A program made the position numbers and the translations under genes. Shown here one piece after another: positions 15,772 through 25,600 of a stretch of DNA of 59,324 nt (within the stretch, counting starts at the first letter, position 1; every line of letters starts with the position of its first letter). Below the pieces are notes generated by a model. The model was given only the letters and a program-made list of their open reading frames with translations, had not been told where the DNA came from and searched no databases. Source of the stretch: Bacillota bacterium (GTDB taxonomy: Bacteria > Bacillota > Clostridia > Christensenellales > UBA1242); assembly GCA_009784555.1 (NCBI GenBank), contig WRBO01000009.1, positions 1-59,324 of the forward strand, given 5' to 3'.

Positions 15772-16406
15772 AGCTCTATTACCCTCCCCCGTTGTTTTTC
15801 CGAAAGTATATTTGTCGTAAGAATAATTGTTGTACCCCGTGCGTTAAGTTTCCAGAGTAGTTCGTATATTTCAACTTTCCCCTGGGTATCAAGCATTGAT
15901 GTTGGTTCGTCGACAACAAGGTACTCGGTCCCCATGGCAAGCACACCCGCAATTGCTATGCGTTGTTTTTGGCCTCCACTTAACTCGTAAGTGCTTCTGT
16001 TCTCGAAGCCTTGCATCCCTACCCGTGCAAGTGCGTTTGCGACACGTTCCTCGTATTCTTCTTTTGGGATTTTAAGATTTTTTAACCCAAACACCATGTC
16101 ATCCCAAATGCGGTCGAACAAGAGATTGTTTTCGGGGTTTTGCATAACCATACTTATCTTTTTTCGCAATTCGTAAAATTGCCGTCCGTTTTTTGTATTG
16201 ATGCCATCGACATGGATGTTTCCGCGCCGAGGCGCAACCAAGCCACAGATAAGACGGGCAAGCGTACTCTTTCCGCCGCCGTTTTTTGCGGACAGAACAA
16301 TAAACTCGCCCTTTTCGAGAACAAGATTATATTTTGTGAATACGTTTTTCTTTGCCCCTCGGTGCCGAAACGACACCCCGTCCAGAACTATTTTCTCTTG
16401 TTCCAT
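15768..16406 (-). CDS. ecfA: ECF transporter ATPase (EcfA/CbiO family)
   Basis: The ATPase has 212 residues. Walker A is LSAKNGGGKSTLARLI, the Q-loop lies in VMQNPENN, the signature is LSGGQKQRI and Walker B is LVVDEPTSMLD. The family's usual two ATPases are replaced by one gene here. Start uncertain between ATG 16406 and GTG 16415; both overlap the end of the S-component gene. Confidence 0.85.
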   Translation of the reverse strand: MEQEKIVLDGVSFRHRGAKKNVFTKYNLVLEKGEFIVLSAKNGGGKSTLARLICGLVAPRRGNIHVDGINTKNGRQFYELRKKISMVMQNPENNLLFDRIWDDMVFGLKNLKIPKEEYEERVANALARVGMQGFENRSTYELSGGQKQRIAIAGVLAMGTEYLVVDEPTSMLDTQGKVEIYELLWKLNARGTTIILTTNILSEKQRGRVIEL

Positions 16407-16411
16407 AGACC

Positions 16412-17086
16412 TCACCCATTGGTTTCGTCGTCATCGACTTCTTCTTCGTCGTCATCGTCCGCATCATCAAGAGGGATATCAATCAACAAAAATCTGTCTA
16501 TTGGCTTTCGTAAAGACAATAACACCCCATACATCACAGGCACCATTATTGCATACAGGATTGAGAATAATACTATTCGGTTTACAAGGACGACCCAGAA
16601 GCTGGCGATAAATCCCAGATGATAGAGCCAATACGACACGGCGAAAATTCGGTCAACGAAAAGAGATAGCAACGATGCGATTACAAGCGAAACGGCAAAC
16701 ATTACTTTGTTTTTGTTCCATTTGTATCTGCGGAACAAAAGCAATCCGAAGACAAATCCCGAGAAGGCCCAACTGGCCGTGAACCCGGGGAAATATGCAC
16801 CGCGTGGCATGATTATCGCACTTATAATATCGCCCAAGGCACCAACCACCAAACCGCCAAACGGCCCCAAGACATAACCAGCGATTATAAGTGCGGCGGG
16901 GGCAAAAGTCCAATCACGAGCCGTTCGTCCGAATGCACGAAACTGGGCGGGGGCCGCGGGCCCGTCAAGAATAATGAACAGTGCAATAAGCAATGCCATA
17001 ACGACCAAGACAACATTTGGATTCATGTCGGGCACACCGAACATCTTGCGAAAGCCCTTTATTGGTTTTTTGAAAAAATTCTTCAT
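16412..17086 (-). CDS. ECF transporter S component, folate (FolT)-like
   Basis: The 224-residue protein has six hydrophobic segments. The pattern RTARDWTFAPAALIIAGYVLGPFGGLVVGALGDIIS and PRGAYFPGFT matches folate-family S components, which bind the vitamin. The last 20 residues are almost all Asp and Glu, an odd acidic tail. AAGGAG lies 10 nt before the ATG, and a structured leader of about 200 nt precedes it, so regulation by a ligand-sensing RNA is likely. Confidence 0.75.
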   Translation of the reverse strand: MKNFFKKPIKGFRKMFGVPDMNPNVVLVVMALLIALFIILDGPAAPAQFRAFGRTARDWTFAPAALIIAGYVLGPFGGLVVGALGDIISAIIMPRGAYFPGFTASWAFSGFVFGLLLFRRYKWNKNKVMFAVSLVIASLLSLFVDRIFAVSYWLYHLGFIASFWVVLVNRIVLFSILYAIMVPVMYGVLLSLRKPIDRFLLIDIPLDDADDDDEEEVDDDETNG

Positions 17087-17220
17087 GTTAAAATAACTCC
17101 TTTTTGTTTTGAATGTACATGTTCAAATAAAGAAGATTAGCCCCACTGGGCACAAATTTTCGCCAAAATCCATTGCATGGACGGACAGATATTCATGATG
17201 TTGATGTTACCTTGACATAG

Positions 17221-17300
17221 ATAAAAAAAACCATTGCAATACACCTCCGCAGCTCTTGGTCGTTTTCCGACCCTGCTGTAACTTGCATTTAAGCATTATC
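17221..17300 (-). ncRNA. Structured leader of the ECF operon, riboswitch candidate
   Basis: In the minus-strand RNA, TGCAA/TTGCA (17283-17287 with 17235-17239), CAGC/GCTG (17275-17278 with 17250-17253) and GGTCG-GAAAA-CGACC (17268-17272 with 17258-17262) stack with two purine-rich internal loops, then U8 (17223-17230). The predicted transcript starts just upstream. The layout fits a small aptamer followed by a terminator-like tract. I do not recognise the class; the classical THF riboswitch core motifs are absent. Confidence 0.5.
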
Positions 17301-17329
17301 ATGCTACACCGCATTAATTCGTAAGTCAA
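17301..17329 (-). promoter_or_regulatory. Promoter of the ECF transporter operon
   Basis: Minus strand TTGACT (17324-17329), 17-nt spacer ending in TG, TAGCAT (17301-17306). It lies between lysS and the S-component gene, about 215 nt before the latter's start. Confidence 0.75.
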
Positions 17330-17360
17330 GTGAAAGGCATTCCAGGCACAGGGAATTGCT

Positions 17361-18833
17361 TTACTTGTTTCGCATTGTTGGGAAAAGCAGGCTCTCGCGG
17401 ATAGAGTCAGTTCCCGCGAGCAGCATTACAAGGCGGTCGACGCCAAGGCCCTGGCCCCCGCATGGTGGCATACCGTATGCCAGAGCCGAGAGGAATTCCT
17501 CGTCTACTTGCATTGCCTCGTCATCGCCCTTTGCGCGTTCGGCCGATTGCGCCATAAAACGTTCGCGTTGGTCTATTGGGTCGTTTATTTCGGTGTACGT
17601 GTTTCCCATTTCGCGCCCCATGATGAACAATTCCGCCATGTCGGCCAATCGCGGGTCGTTTTTGTCACGTTTTACAAGTGGTGCGATTTCGACCGGATAG
17701 CCGATTATAAATGTTGGTTGAATAAGTGTTTTTTCAACGCATTGTTCAAACGTTGCGTACAGGAGGGTTCCCCATGTTATTGAACGTGGAAATTCCAAGC
17801 CCAGTTTTTTCATGCCCGCGGTTGCGGCCGTTACATCCAGTTTTGAAAAATCCAATCCCGTTACATCGCGCACCGCATCAATCATTGTCATGCGTTTCCA
17901 TTTACCAGACAGGTCAAGTTTTACCCCTTGGTATTCAAATTTAAGTGTGCCCTTTACCCTTTGGGTACAGTGTTGGATGAGTTCACGAAAGACCTCTATC
18001 ATTACCGCCCTGTCTGCGTATGCCTGGTAATATTCTAACATTGTGAATTCGGGGTTGTGTTTATAGCTAATACCCTCGTTACGGAACACCCGCCCGATTT
18101 CGTACACACGGTCAAAGCCACCGACGATGAGGCGTTTGTGGTGCAATTCGACCGCAATACGCAAGAACATTTTCATATCCAATGAATTGTGGTGAGTTAT
18201 GAATGGACGTGCGTTTGCCCCACCCGCCTGGTTTTGCAGGACGGGGGTTTCGACCTCGAGATAATCGCGTGCGTCAAAAAATTCGCGGATTGCGGTTACA
18301 ACACGACTGCGGGTGCGGAAGATGTCGCGAACCTCGGGGTTGGCAATCAAATCCACATGGCGGTCGCGGTAACGCATTTCGGGGTCGCGCAGGCCCGCAT
18401 GTTTGTCAGGGAGAGGGGTCAGGGCCTTTGACAACAAGACGATTGATGTTGCGTGGACGGAAACCTCGCCCGTTTTGGTTTTGAATACGGTACCGTTGAC
18501 ACCAACGATATCGCCCAAATCCATATCGCAAAATGCGGCGTATACATCCGCACCAACATCGTTGGTTGAAATATAGAATTGAATTTTGCCAACGCGGTCC
18601 AGGATATGCACAAACGATGCCTTGCCCATTATACGTTTAAGGATAATGCGCCCAGCAATTGCTACGGGTTTGCCGTCAAGTTTTTCAAAGCCATCGATAA
18701 TCTCGCCCGATTGGTGAGTTTGGTTGAACACCGTTTGGTGAAATGGGTCGCGCCCCTCACGTTGGAGCTTGACGAGTTTCTCGCGCCGTACCCTGGCCTG
18801 TTCGGCGGTATCAATTATTTCCGTTGTTTCCAT
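17361..18833 (-). CDS. lysS: Lysyl-tRNA synthetase (class II)
   Basis: The 490-residue protein has an N-terminal OB-fold (PVAIAGRIILKRIMGKASFV), motif 2 with RVYEIGRVFRNEGISYKHNPEF, and motif 3 with PPCGGQGLGVDRLVMLLAG. It charges tRNA-Lys. ATG 18833 is chosen over TTG 18842 because TATACT lies 8 nt upstream of it and the TTG would overlap that box. No Shine-Dalgarno site. It diverges from gerKA. Confidence 0.95.
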   Translation of the reverse strand: METTEIIDTAEQARVRREKLVKLQREGRDPFHQTVFNQTHQSGEIIDGFEKLDGKPVAIAGRIILKRIMGKASFVHILDRVGKIQFYISTNDVGADVYAAFCDMDLGDIVGVNGTVFKTKTGEVSVHATSIVLLSKALTPLPDKHAGLRDPEMRYRDRHVDLIANPEVRDIFRTRSRVVTAIREFFDARDYLEVETPVLQNQAGGANARPFITHHNSLDMKMFLRIAVELHHKRLIVGGFDRVYEIGRVFRNEGISYKHNPEFTMLEYYQAYADRAVMIEVFRELIQHCTQRVKGTLKFEYQGVKLDLSGKWKRMTMIDAVRDVTGLDFSKLDVTAATAGMKKLGLEFPRSITWGTLLYATFEQCVEKTLIQPTFIIGYPVEIAPLVKRDKNDPRLADMAELFIMGREMGNTYTEINDPIDQRERFMAQSAERAKGDDEAMQVDEEFLSALAYGMPPCGGQGLGVDRLVMLLAGTDSIRESLLFPTMRNK

Positions 18834-18841
18834 AGGTTGCA

Positions 18842-18870
18842 AGTATACACAATTTCGTATAAAACGGCAA
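18842..18870. promoter_or_regulatory. Overlapping divergent promoters, lysS and gerKA
   Basis: For lysS (minus): TTGCCG (18865-18870), 17 nt, TATACT (18842-18847), 8 nt to ATG. For gerKA (plus): TATAAA (18858-18863), 6 nt to ATG 18870. The lysS -35 overlaps the first base of gerKA, so the two units share 36 bp. Confidence 0.65.
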
Positions 18871-20381
18871 TGGTTTCAAACAATACCAAGGTGAAAACCG
18901 CAGAGTTGACAAAGAAGCTGCAAGATGATTTTGGCGCGCCGTTTGATTTGAAGGCGCGAGAGTTTACGGTTGCGGGCAAACACCCCGCCGTTGTGTATTT
19001 CATTGATACGATTGCGGGCGGCCAGAGGGTGAGTTTCGAGATATTGTTGCCATTAGTCAAAATACAACCATCACCAAAAGGCGATATTGTAGACGTTGTT
19101 ACAAAAGAATTGGTTCATATATGTTCGTTCGAGGTCAAGGAAACATACGAGGATGCAACAAAGGAATTATTAAACGGCAAGTCCATAATGGTGATAGAGG
19201 GCCAGGAGGGTGTTTATATATCCCTGGACACCACCATCATGCCAGGGCGTGGCGTAGCCGAACCGCCGACAAACAGTGTTGTTATGGGCCCGCGCGAGGG
19301 GTTTACAGAAAACCTGGTTATGAACATTGGTTTGGTTCGCAAGCGGTTAAAGACCCCTGACCTGACCTTTACCAATGAAATTGTTGGCAAATACAGCAAT
19401 ACCAACATTACAATCATGTACATCAAATCCATTGCCGACCAAAAGATTGTTGACCGTGTTATCGAGCGGATAAAGAGCATTGAAATTGACGGGATATTGG
19501 ATAGCTTTTACGTAATGCAGTATTTGCAATCCGAGGCATTGAATATCTTTCGCCAGGTAGGTAGTGCCGAAAAACCAGACATCATCGCATCAAAGCTGTT
19601 GGAGGGCCGTGTTGCGATATTCGTGGACGGCAGTCCGATTGTTTTGACGGTGCCTTATATAATCTTGGAAGATTTACAGGCCGCGGACGATTATTACACG
19701 AACAACACTATTGTCACCCTGCGCCGTGTTATACGGTTATTCGGTGTTGTTTTGGCGATTGTGTTGCCCGGACTTTATTTATCGTTGCAGCTGTACCATT
19801 ACAATATTGTTCCGTTAAACACCCTGTTTATGATTACCAACAGCATCGAAAACACGCCGTTTTCGCCGATGATGGAGTTGTTAATTATATTGGTGTTGTT
19901 TGAAATAATGTACGAGGCCAGTTTGCGTATGCCGCGGCATTTGGGCGCGGCGACAAGTTTAGTCGCGGCGTTGGTGTTGGGCGGTGCCGCGGTCGAGGCG
20001 GGGTTGTTATCCGCGCCAGCCGTGTTGGTTGTTGCGTTGGCGATGATTACGATGTATATCCTGCCCTCTTTGGCACCCCAGATTTCGTTGCTGCGTTTTG
20101 CGTTCCTGGTTGCCGCGGGGATACTGGGGTTGTACGGGATTGTGATGCTGGGGATTATGTTGGTGATTTATTTGTGTTCGTTGGAAAACTTTGACACGCC
20201 TATCATGGCACCGTTTGCACCGCATGTTGCGGGCGATGACAAAGATGCAATTATCATGGCCAACATCAAAGACCGAACAAAGAGACCAGGTAGCATTCCA
20301 AATTGCAACAAAACGCGCGCCCAGGGTACCCCCGGTGGCGGTATGGCCCCGCGAGAAAAAGGGGGTAACAAAAAATCATGA
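18870..20381 (+). CDS. gerKA: Spore germinant receptor subunit A (GerKA/GerAA family)
   Basis: The 503-residue protein has a soluble N-terminal region with MVIEGQEGVYISLDT, EPPTNSVVMGPREGFTENL (the family hallmark, with EP, N and GPREGF conserved) and KRLKTPDL, then five hydrophobic segments between about residues 285 and 445. It sits in the inner spore membrane and takes part in nutrient sensing. The C-terminal 25 residues are encoded by a repeat shared with the gerKB tail. The stop overlaps gerKB as ATGA. Confidence 0.9.
   Translation: MVSNNTKVKTAELTKKLQDDFGAPFDLKAREFTVAGKHPAVVYFIDTIAGGQRVSFEILLPLVKIQPSPKGDIVDVVTKELVHICSFEVKETYEDATKELLNGKSIMVIEGQEGVYISLDTTIMPGRGVAEPPTNSVVMGPREGFTENLVMNIGLVRKRLKTPDLTFTNEIVGKYSNTNITIMYIKSIADQKIVDRVIERIKSIEIDGILDSFYVMQYLQSEALNIFRQVGSAEKPDIIASKLLEGRVAIFVDGSPIVLTVPYIILEDLQAADDYYTNNTIVTLRRVIRLFGVVLAIVLPGLYLSLQLYHYNIVPLNTLFMITNSIENTPFSPMMELLIILVLFEIMYEASLRMPRHLGAATSLVAALVLGGAAVEAGLLSAPAVLVVALAMITMYILPSLAPQISLLRFAFLVAAGILGLYGIVMLGIMLVIYLCSLENFDTPIMAPFAPHVAGDDKDAIIMANIKDRTKRPGSIPNCNKTRAQGTPGGGMAPREKGGNKKS
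20324..20370 (+). repeat. Palindromic tail repeat at the 3' end of gerKA
   Basis: GGGTACCCCC, two bases, TGGCG, one base, TATGGC, then an AGAAAAAGG block carrying the ribosome site. A close copy lies at the 3' end of gerKB (21444-21485). Confidence 0.65.
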
Positions 20382-21499
20382 AAAAGATTTCAACGCGCCA
20401 GTTAATTATTTTCTTTTGTATTTACAGCTTTTCGATTAAATTTTTGTCGCTGCCTATGTTGTTGTCCCAGGGGGCGGGCCGTGATGCGTGGATTACGGCG
20501 GCGGTTGGCAGCTTGGTAGAGTTATTGGTTTTATTTGCCGCGTTAAACATTATCATGGCGGGACGGGACAGCGATTCGTATTCCGACCTGCGCAAGAATA
20601 TAACGGGCATCGGCGCAAAGATAATTGTTTTGGGGATGTTGTTTGTTTTCATGTTGCAGCTATTGATATTGACCCAGTCAACATTTGCCTTGGTTTCCGA
20701 AAATTTATTTACCGATTTCAACATCCATAAATTTATGGTGCCGTTGATGTTGTTGGGTATTTTATTTTGTTTCGTTCCCGCACGTGCAATCTTTCGCGGG
20801 GGCGAGGTTTTTTGGTTGCTGATTATTATTGGTGTTGTTTTGTCGGTATTACCCGTCATTACCCAGATGAAAGTATCCGAGGTCACGCCCGTAATGCAAC
20901 ATGGATTACGACCGATTTTAACCACATTGTTTCGCAATATGATTTATTTTGAATCGGCGGCATTTTTGTTTATCTTTTCGGGCGATGTTGAAATCAAAAA
21001 GGATTTCCGCAAAAAATTCATGGGTGTGGCGGCGATACTGGCGGTGTTCTTTGTTTTCTTTGTATTTATGTTTACCGCATTGTTTGGCCCGTTGGCATCA
21101 TACAAAACGGTAGCGGTGGCGAACCTGACGGTTTATTCGGCTTTCCTGACCCAGGGAGGGCGGTTAGATTGGTTGTTGATTTGCATATGGCTGTTGTTGC
21201 TGTTAGTTCGTTTTGGCGTTACGTTCTATTGCGCGTTTGCGTCGGTGCGATATATTTTCAACGTAAAACATCGTGCGGGATATATTGGGTTTGGCATTGC
21301 GGTTTTGTTGTATGCACTTTATTACTTTGTTTTCATAAACAACGATGTAATCGGAACGTTGCGTATACCTATATTCGTCCTGTACTTTGCGATTCCGTTT
21401 GTGTTTATTGTGTGTGCCCTGTTGAACAAAAAAAGGGGCGCGCGGGGTACCCCCACTGGCGATATGGCTTCACAGAAAAAGGAGGCCGCTTGTGATTAA
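20378..21499 (+). CDS. gerKB: Spore germinant receptor subunit B (GerKB family)
   Basis: The 373-residue integral membrane protein has ten predicted hydrophobic segments and the opening STRQLIIFFCIYSFSIKFLSLP typical of GerB-type transporters of the APC superfamily, which carry the germinant-binding pocket. The ATG overlaps the gerKA stop; GGGGG lies upstream. The C-terminal tail (GTPTGDMASQKKEAAC) resembles that of GerKA because both come from the same short repeat. Confidence 0.9.
   Translation: MKKISTRQLIIFFCIYSFSIKFLSLPMLLSQGAGRDAWITAAVGSLVELLVLFAALNIIMAGRDSDSYSDLRKNITGIGAKIIVLGMLFVFMLQLLILTQSTFALVSENLFTDFNIHKFMVPLMLLGILFCFVPARAIFRGGEVFWLLIIIGVVLSVLPVITQMKVSEVTPVMQHGLRPILTTLFRNMIYFESAAFLFIFSGDVEIKKDFRKKFMGVAAILAVFFVFFVFMFTALFGPLASYKTVAVANLTVYSAFLTQGGRLDWLLICIWLLLLLVRFGVTFYCAFASVRYIFNVKHRAGYIGFGIAVLLYALYYFVFINNDVIGTLRIPIFVLYFAIPFVFIVCALLNKKRGARGTPTGDMASQKKEAACD
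21444..21485 (+). repeat. Palindromic tail repeat at the 3' end of gerKB
   Basis: GGGGTACCCCC, two bases, TGGCG, one base, TATGGC, then AGAAAAAGGAGG. It matches 20324-20370 and supplies the gerKC ribosome site. Confidence 0.65.
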
Positions 21500-22139
21500 G
21501 TGGATATGGAAAAAAAAGATTGTTATTGTTGCTTTGGTGTTGACGGTTGCGTTATTGCCTTTTGCGTTGACGAAACCCACAGTTGTCATCACCAAGACCA
21601 TTGTCACGGCAATGGGAATAGACAAAGCCGACGACGGGTACACGGTGTATACCGAGTCATTGATATTTAACTTTGACCCCTTTGGCGTGCCCGAACGCGA
21701 GATTCATTTTGCCACCGCCGAAACAATTCCTGCGGCCATGAAAATCATCGGGCAAAACCGCGGACGTAAATTATCGCTGTCGCATTGTACGGTTATTACC
21801 CTGGGCCATGAATTGGAGGAATCGGATTTCATCAAGTTATTGTGGCCATTTATCAAGCGCAACGACATGAGTAATTCCGCCGTGTTATTTTGGACGGATG
21901 ACCCGGTCAAAGGCGTCATGCAAACCAGTATCGATTTGGGCGATGCCAGAAGTGCCCTACTGCAACAGATGGCCGAGTTCAACAGGCGAACAGACAAGTT
22001 CGCGGCAAAGACATTAGAAGAATTTGTAAAAGACATGATGCGGGACGGTCAATCCGAATTGGGTGTTATCAACATCAAAGGCGAAGAAATGATTAACGAG
22101 GGCAAGACAAAGAAAGTATCTAACAAAGACAAGTCATAA
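21492..22139 (+). CDS. gerKC: Truncated germinant receptor subunit C (GerKC-like)
   Basis: Only 215 residues, against about 370-400 for the family. The N-terminal domain is recognisable (VTAMGIDKADDGYTVYTESL, then GRKLSLSHCTVITLG), but the C-terminal ligand-like domain is absent. The usual lipoprotein Cys after the hydrophobic start is also missing (LPFALTKPTVV), so it would be membrane-anchored, not lipidated. The GTG start overlaps gerKB and has GGAGG upstream. No downstream remnant of the missing half was seen before the terminator. Confidence 0.8.
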   Translation: MIKWIWKKKIVIVALVLTVALLPFALTKPTVVITKTIVTAMGIDKADDGYTVYTESLIFNFDPFGVPEREIHFATAETIPAAMKIIGQNRGRKLSLSHCTVITLGHELEESDFIKLLWPFIKRNDMSNSAVLFWTDDPVKGVMQTSIDLGDARSALLQQMAEFNRRTDKFAAKTLEEFVKDMMRDGQSELGVINIKGEEMINEGKTKKVSNKDKS

Positions 22140-22143
22140 CGCC

Positions 22144-22161
22144 AGCGGGGGCTCCCCCGCT
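22144..22161. terminator. Short GC hairpin between convergent genes
   Basis: AGCGGGG/CCCCGCT with a 4-nt loop, overlapping the stop codon of the minus-strand gene. The following run TTAAAA gives only a weak T tract for the plus strand. Confidence 0.5.
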
Positions 22162-22586
22162 TAAAACTCTTCGGAATCGTTTAGGGTAATAGGTGGGATA
22201 AGCCAGTTCAGCAAACCACTGATTAAAATTATTATAATTGTCGGTATGTGGACGTTCAGATATGGGTACAGGAATAAACTGCGGATGCCAATGTACAACA
22301 AAACCACACAGAATACGATTTTGTATACAAGGTCCCAACGTTCGGCCCGATAATACGTTTCATCATAAATCCGATAGACCAGATAACCGATGTATGCCAT
22401 CACCGCGATAATGCCCAAAAAGAAAATAATGGGCGTCAAGTTCCATGCACGGAAATCGTCGGCAAAAACCGAGAGATGGTCAAAAAAGAACATGGCCGAC
22501 ATAAAAAGCAGCATGCATGCCGTAATCACCTTGAAAAGCACCAAGTACCGATTGGGTATGCGGCGTTTTTTCTTTTCCCCCACCAT
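22161..22586 (-). CDS. Four-segment membrane protein of unknown function
   Basis: The 141-residue protein has a basic N-terminus (GEKKKRRIPNRY) and hydrophobic segments near residues 15-33, 50-69, 84-103 and 110-130. No family recognised. It has its own promoter inside the end of addA: TTGCCA (22619-22624), 17 nt, TATGAT (22596-22601), 9 nt to ATG, without a Shine-Dalgarno site. Confidence 0.6.
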   Translation of the reverse strand: MVGEKKKRRIPNRYLVLFKVITACMLLFMSAMFFFDHLSVFADDFRAWNLTPIIFFLGIIAVMAYIGYLVYRIYDETYYRAERWDLVYKIVFCVVLLYIGIRSLFLYPYLNVHIPTIIIILISGLLNWLIPPITLNDSEEF

Positions 22587-22601
22587 TATGATTTCATCAT
22601 A

Positions 22602-25600
22602 TCAAACCCTTATCAATTTGGCAAGCCGAGTACCGTATATATATGCCTCGACCTTTTTGCCTGTGGCCGCCTCTATTGCGCTTTTATACATGTTTAATTG
22701 CGGTGCGTACCGTTCAACCAATTCGGCCTCGTTTGCCCGCGTTGTTTTATAATCAATCATAATCGTGCGGTCGGCAGAAGTCGCCAAGAGGTCAATCACC
22801 CCCTGGACCAAAATGTCATCAATCCGTTGGATAAACGGAACCTCGGCATGTAATTTCATGTTCGGGAGGAATTCGCGTATAATACCCAGACATTTTTCAA
22901 CATCAGACCCCACCAACTGGTCGATATCCGTCCGCCCCGCGATTGCCATCATCATTCCATTGTGAAATGCGGTACCGTAATCGGCACCCCTGTCCCGTAC
23001 AAACGGCATGGTTTCGGCGGTGTGGTCGGCCGTGGCTTCCTCGGCCCGTGTTAACGATGTTACCGAGTTTTTCAACACCGTGTGTGTGCCGACATGTTCC
23101 ACCTTTTCATGGTCAAAAATCCGTTTGTATTTGGATATGGTTTTGGCACATGTTTCGTTACCCAATGCCCGCGGAATGTGCGGCGTTTCGATTATTTTAA
23201 TATCATCAATCGGTGTGACCGTCAATTTGAATTCACAATCGGGAATTGTTTTGAAAATGGTGGGGGCCATCATATTAAAATATGATTTAGACTGCGACAC
23301 CATAAAATCGGTTGTTGGGATATTTTGCCGTATACGGTCGACGTTTAACGAACCGACTATGATTAGGCGGCCCTTTGCACGGGTCAGGGCGACATAGAGC
23401 AAACGAAGTTCCTCCATCACCTTGAATTTGTCCAGGGCATGTTTCGCACCGATTGTTGCAATGCTCTTGGACTTTGTGCGGCTGATGGAATCCGTATGCA
23501 GCATACACAGGCCGCAATCACGGTCAATCATTATGATACGGGATTTTTCCATCGGCGGGTCGTCCAGGTCATTTTCGGTTGTGAACAAAATTACAATCGG
23601 AAATTCCAACCCCTTTGATTTATGGATGGTCATTATTTGGACACGGTCACGGGTGCCGCCACCCGCCGCCAATTTTATTTGCAGCATTTCATTTTCAACC
23701 AAATACACATATCGCGCCACCGACATGCCGCGCAGTTTGTTCAGATACCTGTAGACGTTTTGTACGCGTTCCTCGCCGTTTTCCAACAAAAGGAGCTTTT
23801 CCATAATTGAAAATCGCGCAATAAACATATTCAACAAATCCGCAACATCATTTCGTTTTGCCAGTATATGAAACTCGCTCAATACATCGAGAAAGTCTTT
23901 TGCCTTTTCATTTGGGTCATTTTGAAGCCGTTGATACCAATTGTCCCCCGCCCCATTGATTTTGATTTGCGCCAATTCATCCGCCGTGAATCCGAATACG
24001 AACGTTGTCATTGTACGAACCAAAGGCAAATCATTTTCAAAATTTGATATTGCGAAAAGGAAATTTTCCAACACCGCAATTTCAAATAATTCATGCGCGT
24101 TTTGTTCACGCTCCACCGCCGATTCAATGTCGCGTTTTGCCAGAGCTTGCTGCAACGCAGCAAAGTGTGTTTTTTTACGTGCCAAAATTACAATGTCGGA
24201 AAGTTTCAATCGCGGGTCGGACTTCATCAATTCGGCAATGCGCATGGATACCTTTTCGCATTGGATTTGGATTTTGCCCGGGTCGGGTTCACGCGGTTCG
24301 TCCGCGGTAATGTCGTACGGGGTTGTTGATTTTTCTTGTTCCCCCTCATCCTCGTCATCTTTTTTTGTGTCCAACAAAATTATCTCGACGGGAACGGCAT
24401 CCGTTTTCTGGGGCGGGATTTTGAATTGACTGGTCAAATTATAATCCAGGCCCAACGCGGTGGTCATTACCCGCCCGAATACACGGTTAACGAAATCAAG
24501 GATTCCCGGTTCGGAACGAAAGTTTTCATTTAATTTTATCACATGCAAACGATTGTCATCCAAGCGGCCTGTGAATATCGCGACCTCGGTACCCCTGAAC
24601 CCATAGATACTTTGTTTCGCATCACCCACCGCAAATGTGTTTTTGTCGCCCGCAATGCGCGAGAGGATTTCCTCTTGGACCGGGTTGGTGTCCTGGTACT
24701 CGTCAACAAAGATATATTTGAATTTCGATTTTTCACATTCCGCAATTTCGGGAATCGCCAAAATTGCCAAGGCATGACGTTCCATATCGGAAAAGTCTAT
24801 TTTCCCCGCCCGCTCCTTTTCCGTGTTGTATCGTGTGATGAATGTTTTGACCAGGTGAATTACCTGTCCCACCACACGTTTGTCGCGTTTTTGGCCGTTA
24901 ATAACATCTTTTTTTGTTTTTGGGAAATCGTCCCAAATTTTCTTTAGATGTTTTTTGAACTCGTCACGATTTTTTTTGAATTCTTCTTTTTCGGAAAAAT
25001 CGCGGGCATTCAATGTCGTGAAGGTATTGTCCAGCAACAAACCTTCGTATCGTTTCGCATCACGCAATTTCTGGGCCATTTCTTTTGCGTGTTCAATGAA
25101 TGGGATTGCCTTTGCGGCCCCCTCGTGTTCGGCCGCAATCATAAACGATTGAAATATTCCGTGATAATGTTCACCCAGTGAATTGTAAAAATTCAAGATG
25201 TTCGCAACCGCGGGATTGTTTTCAAAATCATCCGAATATGCACCTAGGGCAATATTTTCCAACCATTCAATCGCGTCACGGCGTGATGACAGGAAATTCG
25301 CGATTTCACCGACCAGGTTCTTTAACCCATCGGTGCGACGGGTGACACAGAACGTATCAATAGCCGCCCGACATCGGTCATAATTTTCGGCAATAATTTG
25401 GTCAAGTAATTCCGATTTCAAAATGCCCGCATCCACATCATCCAATACGGCCATCGCGGGGTCCAGGCCGATTACGTTAAAATTGGCCTTGATAAGGTTT
25501 TGACAATATCCGTGAAAGGTTCCTATTGCGGCGGCACCCAGTTGCGCGGATAAATCTTCTTTGACCGTTTCCTCTAACTTTCTTCGCAACTTTGCCCGCA

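Noticed and set aside
17221..17300. Classical tetrahydrofolate riboswitch
   Set aside because: The conserved core segments of that class were not found, although the downstream S component looks folate-type.
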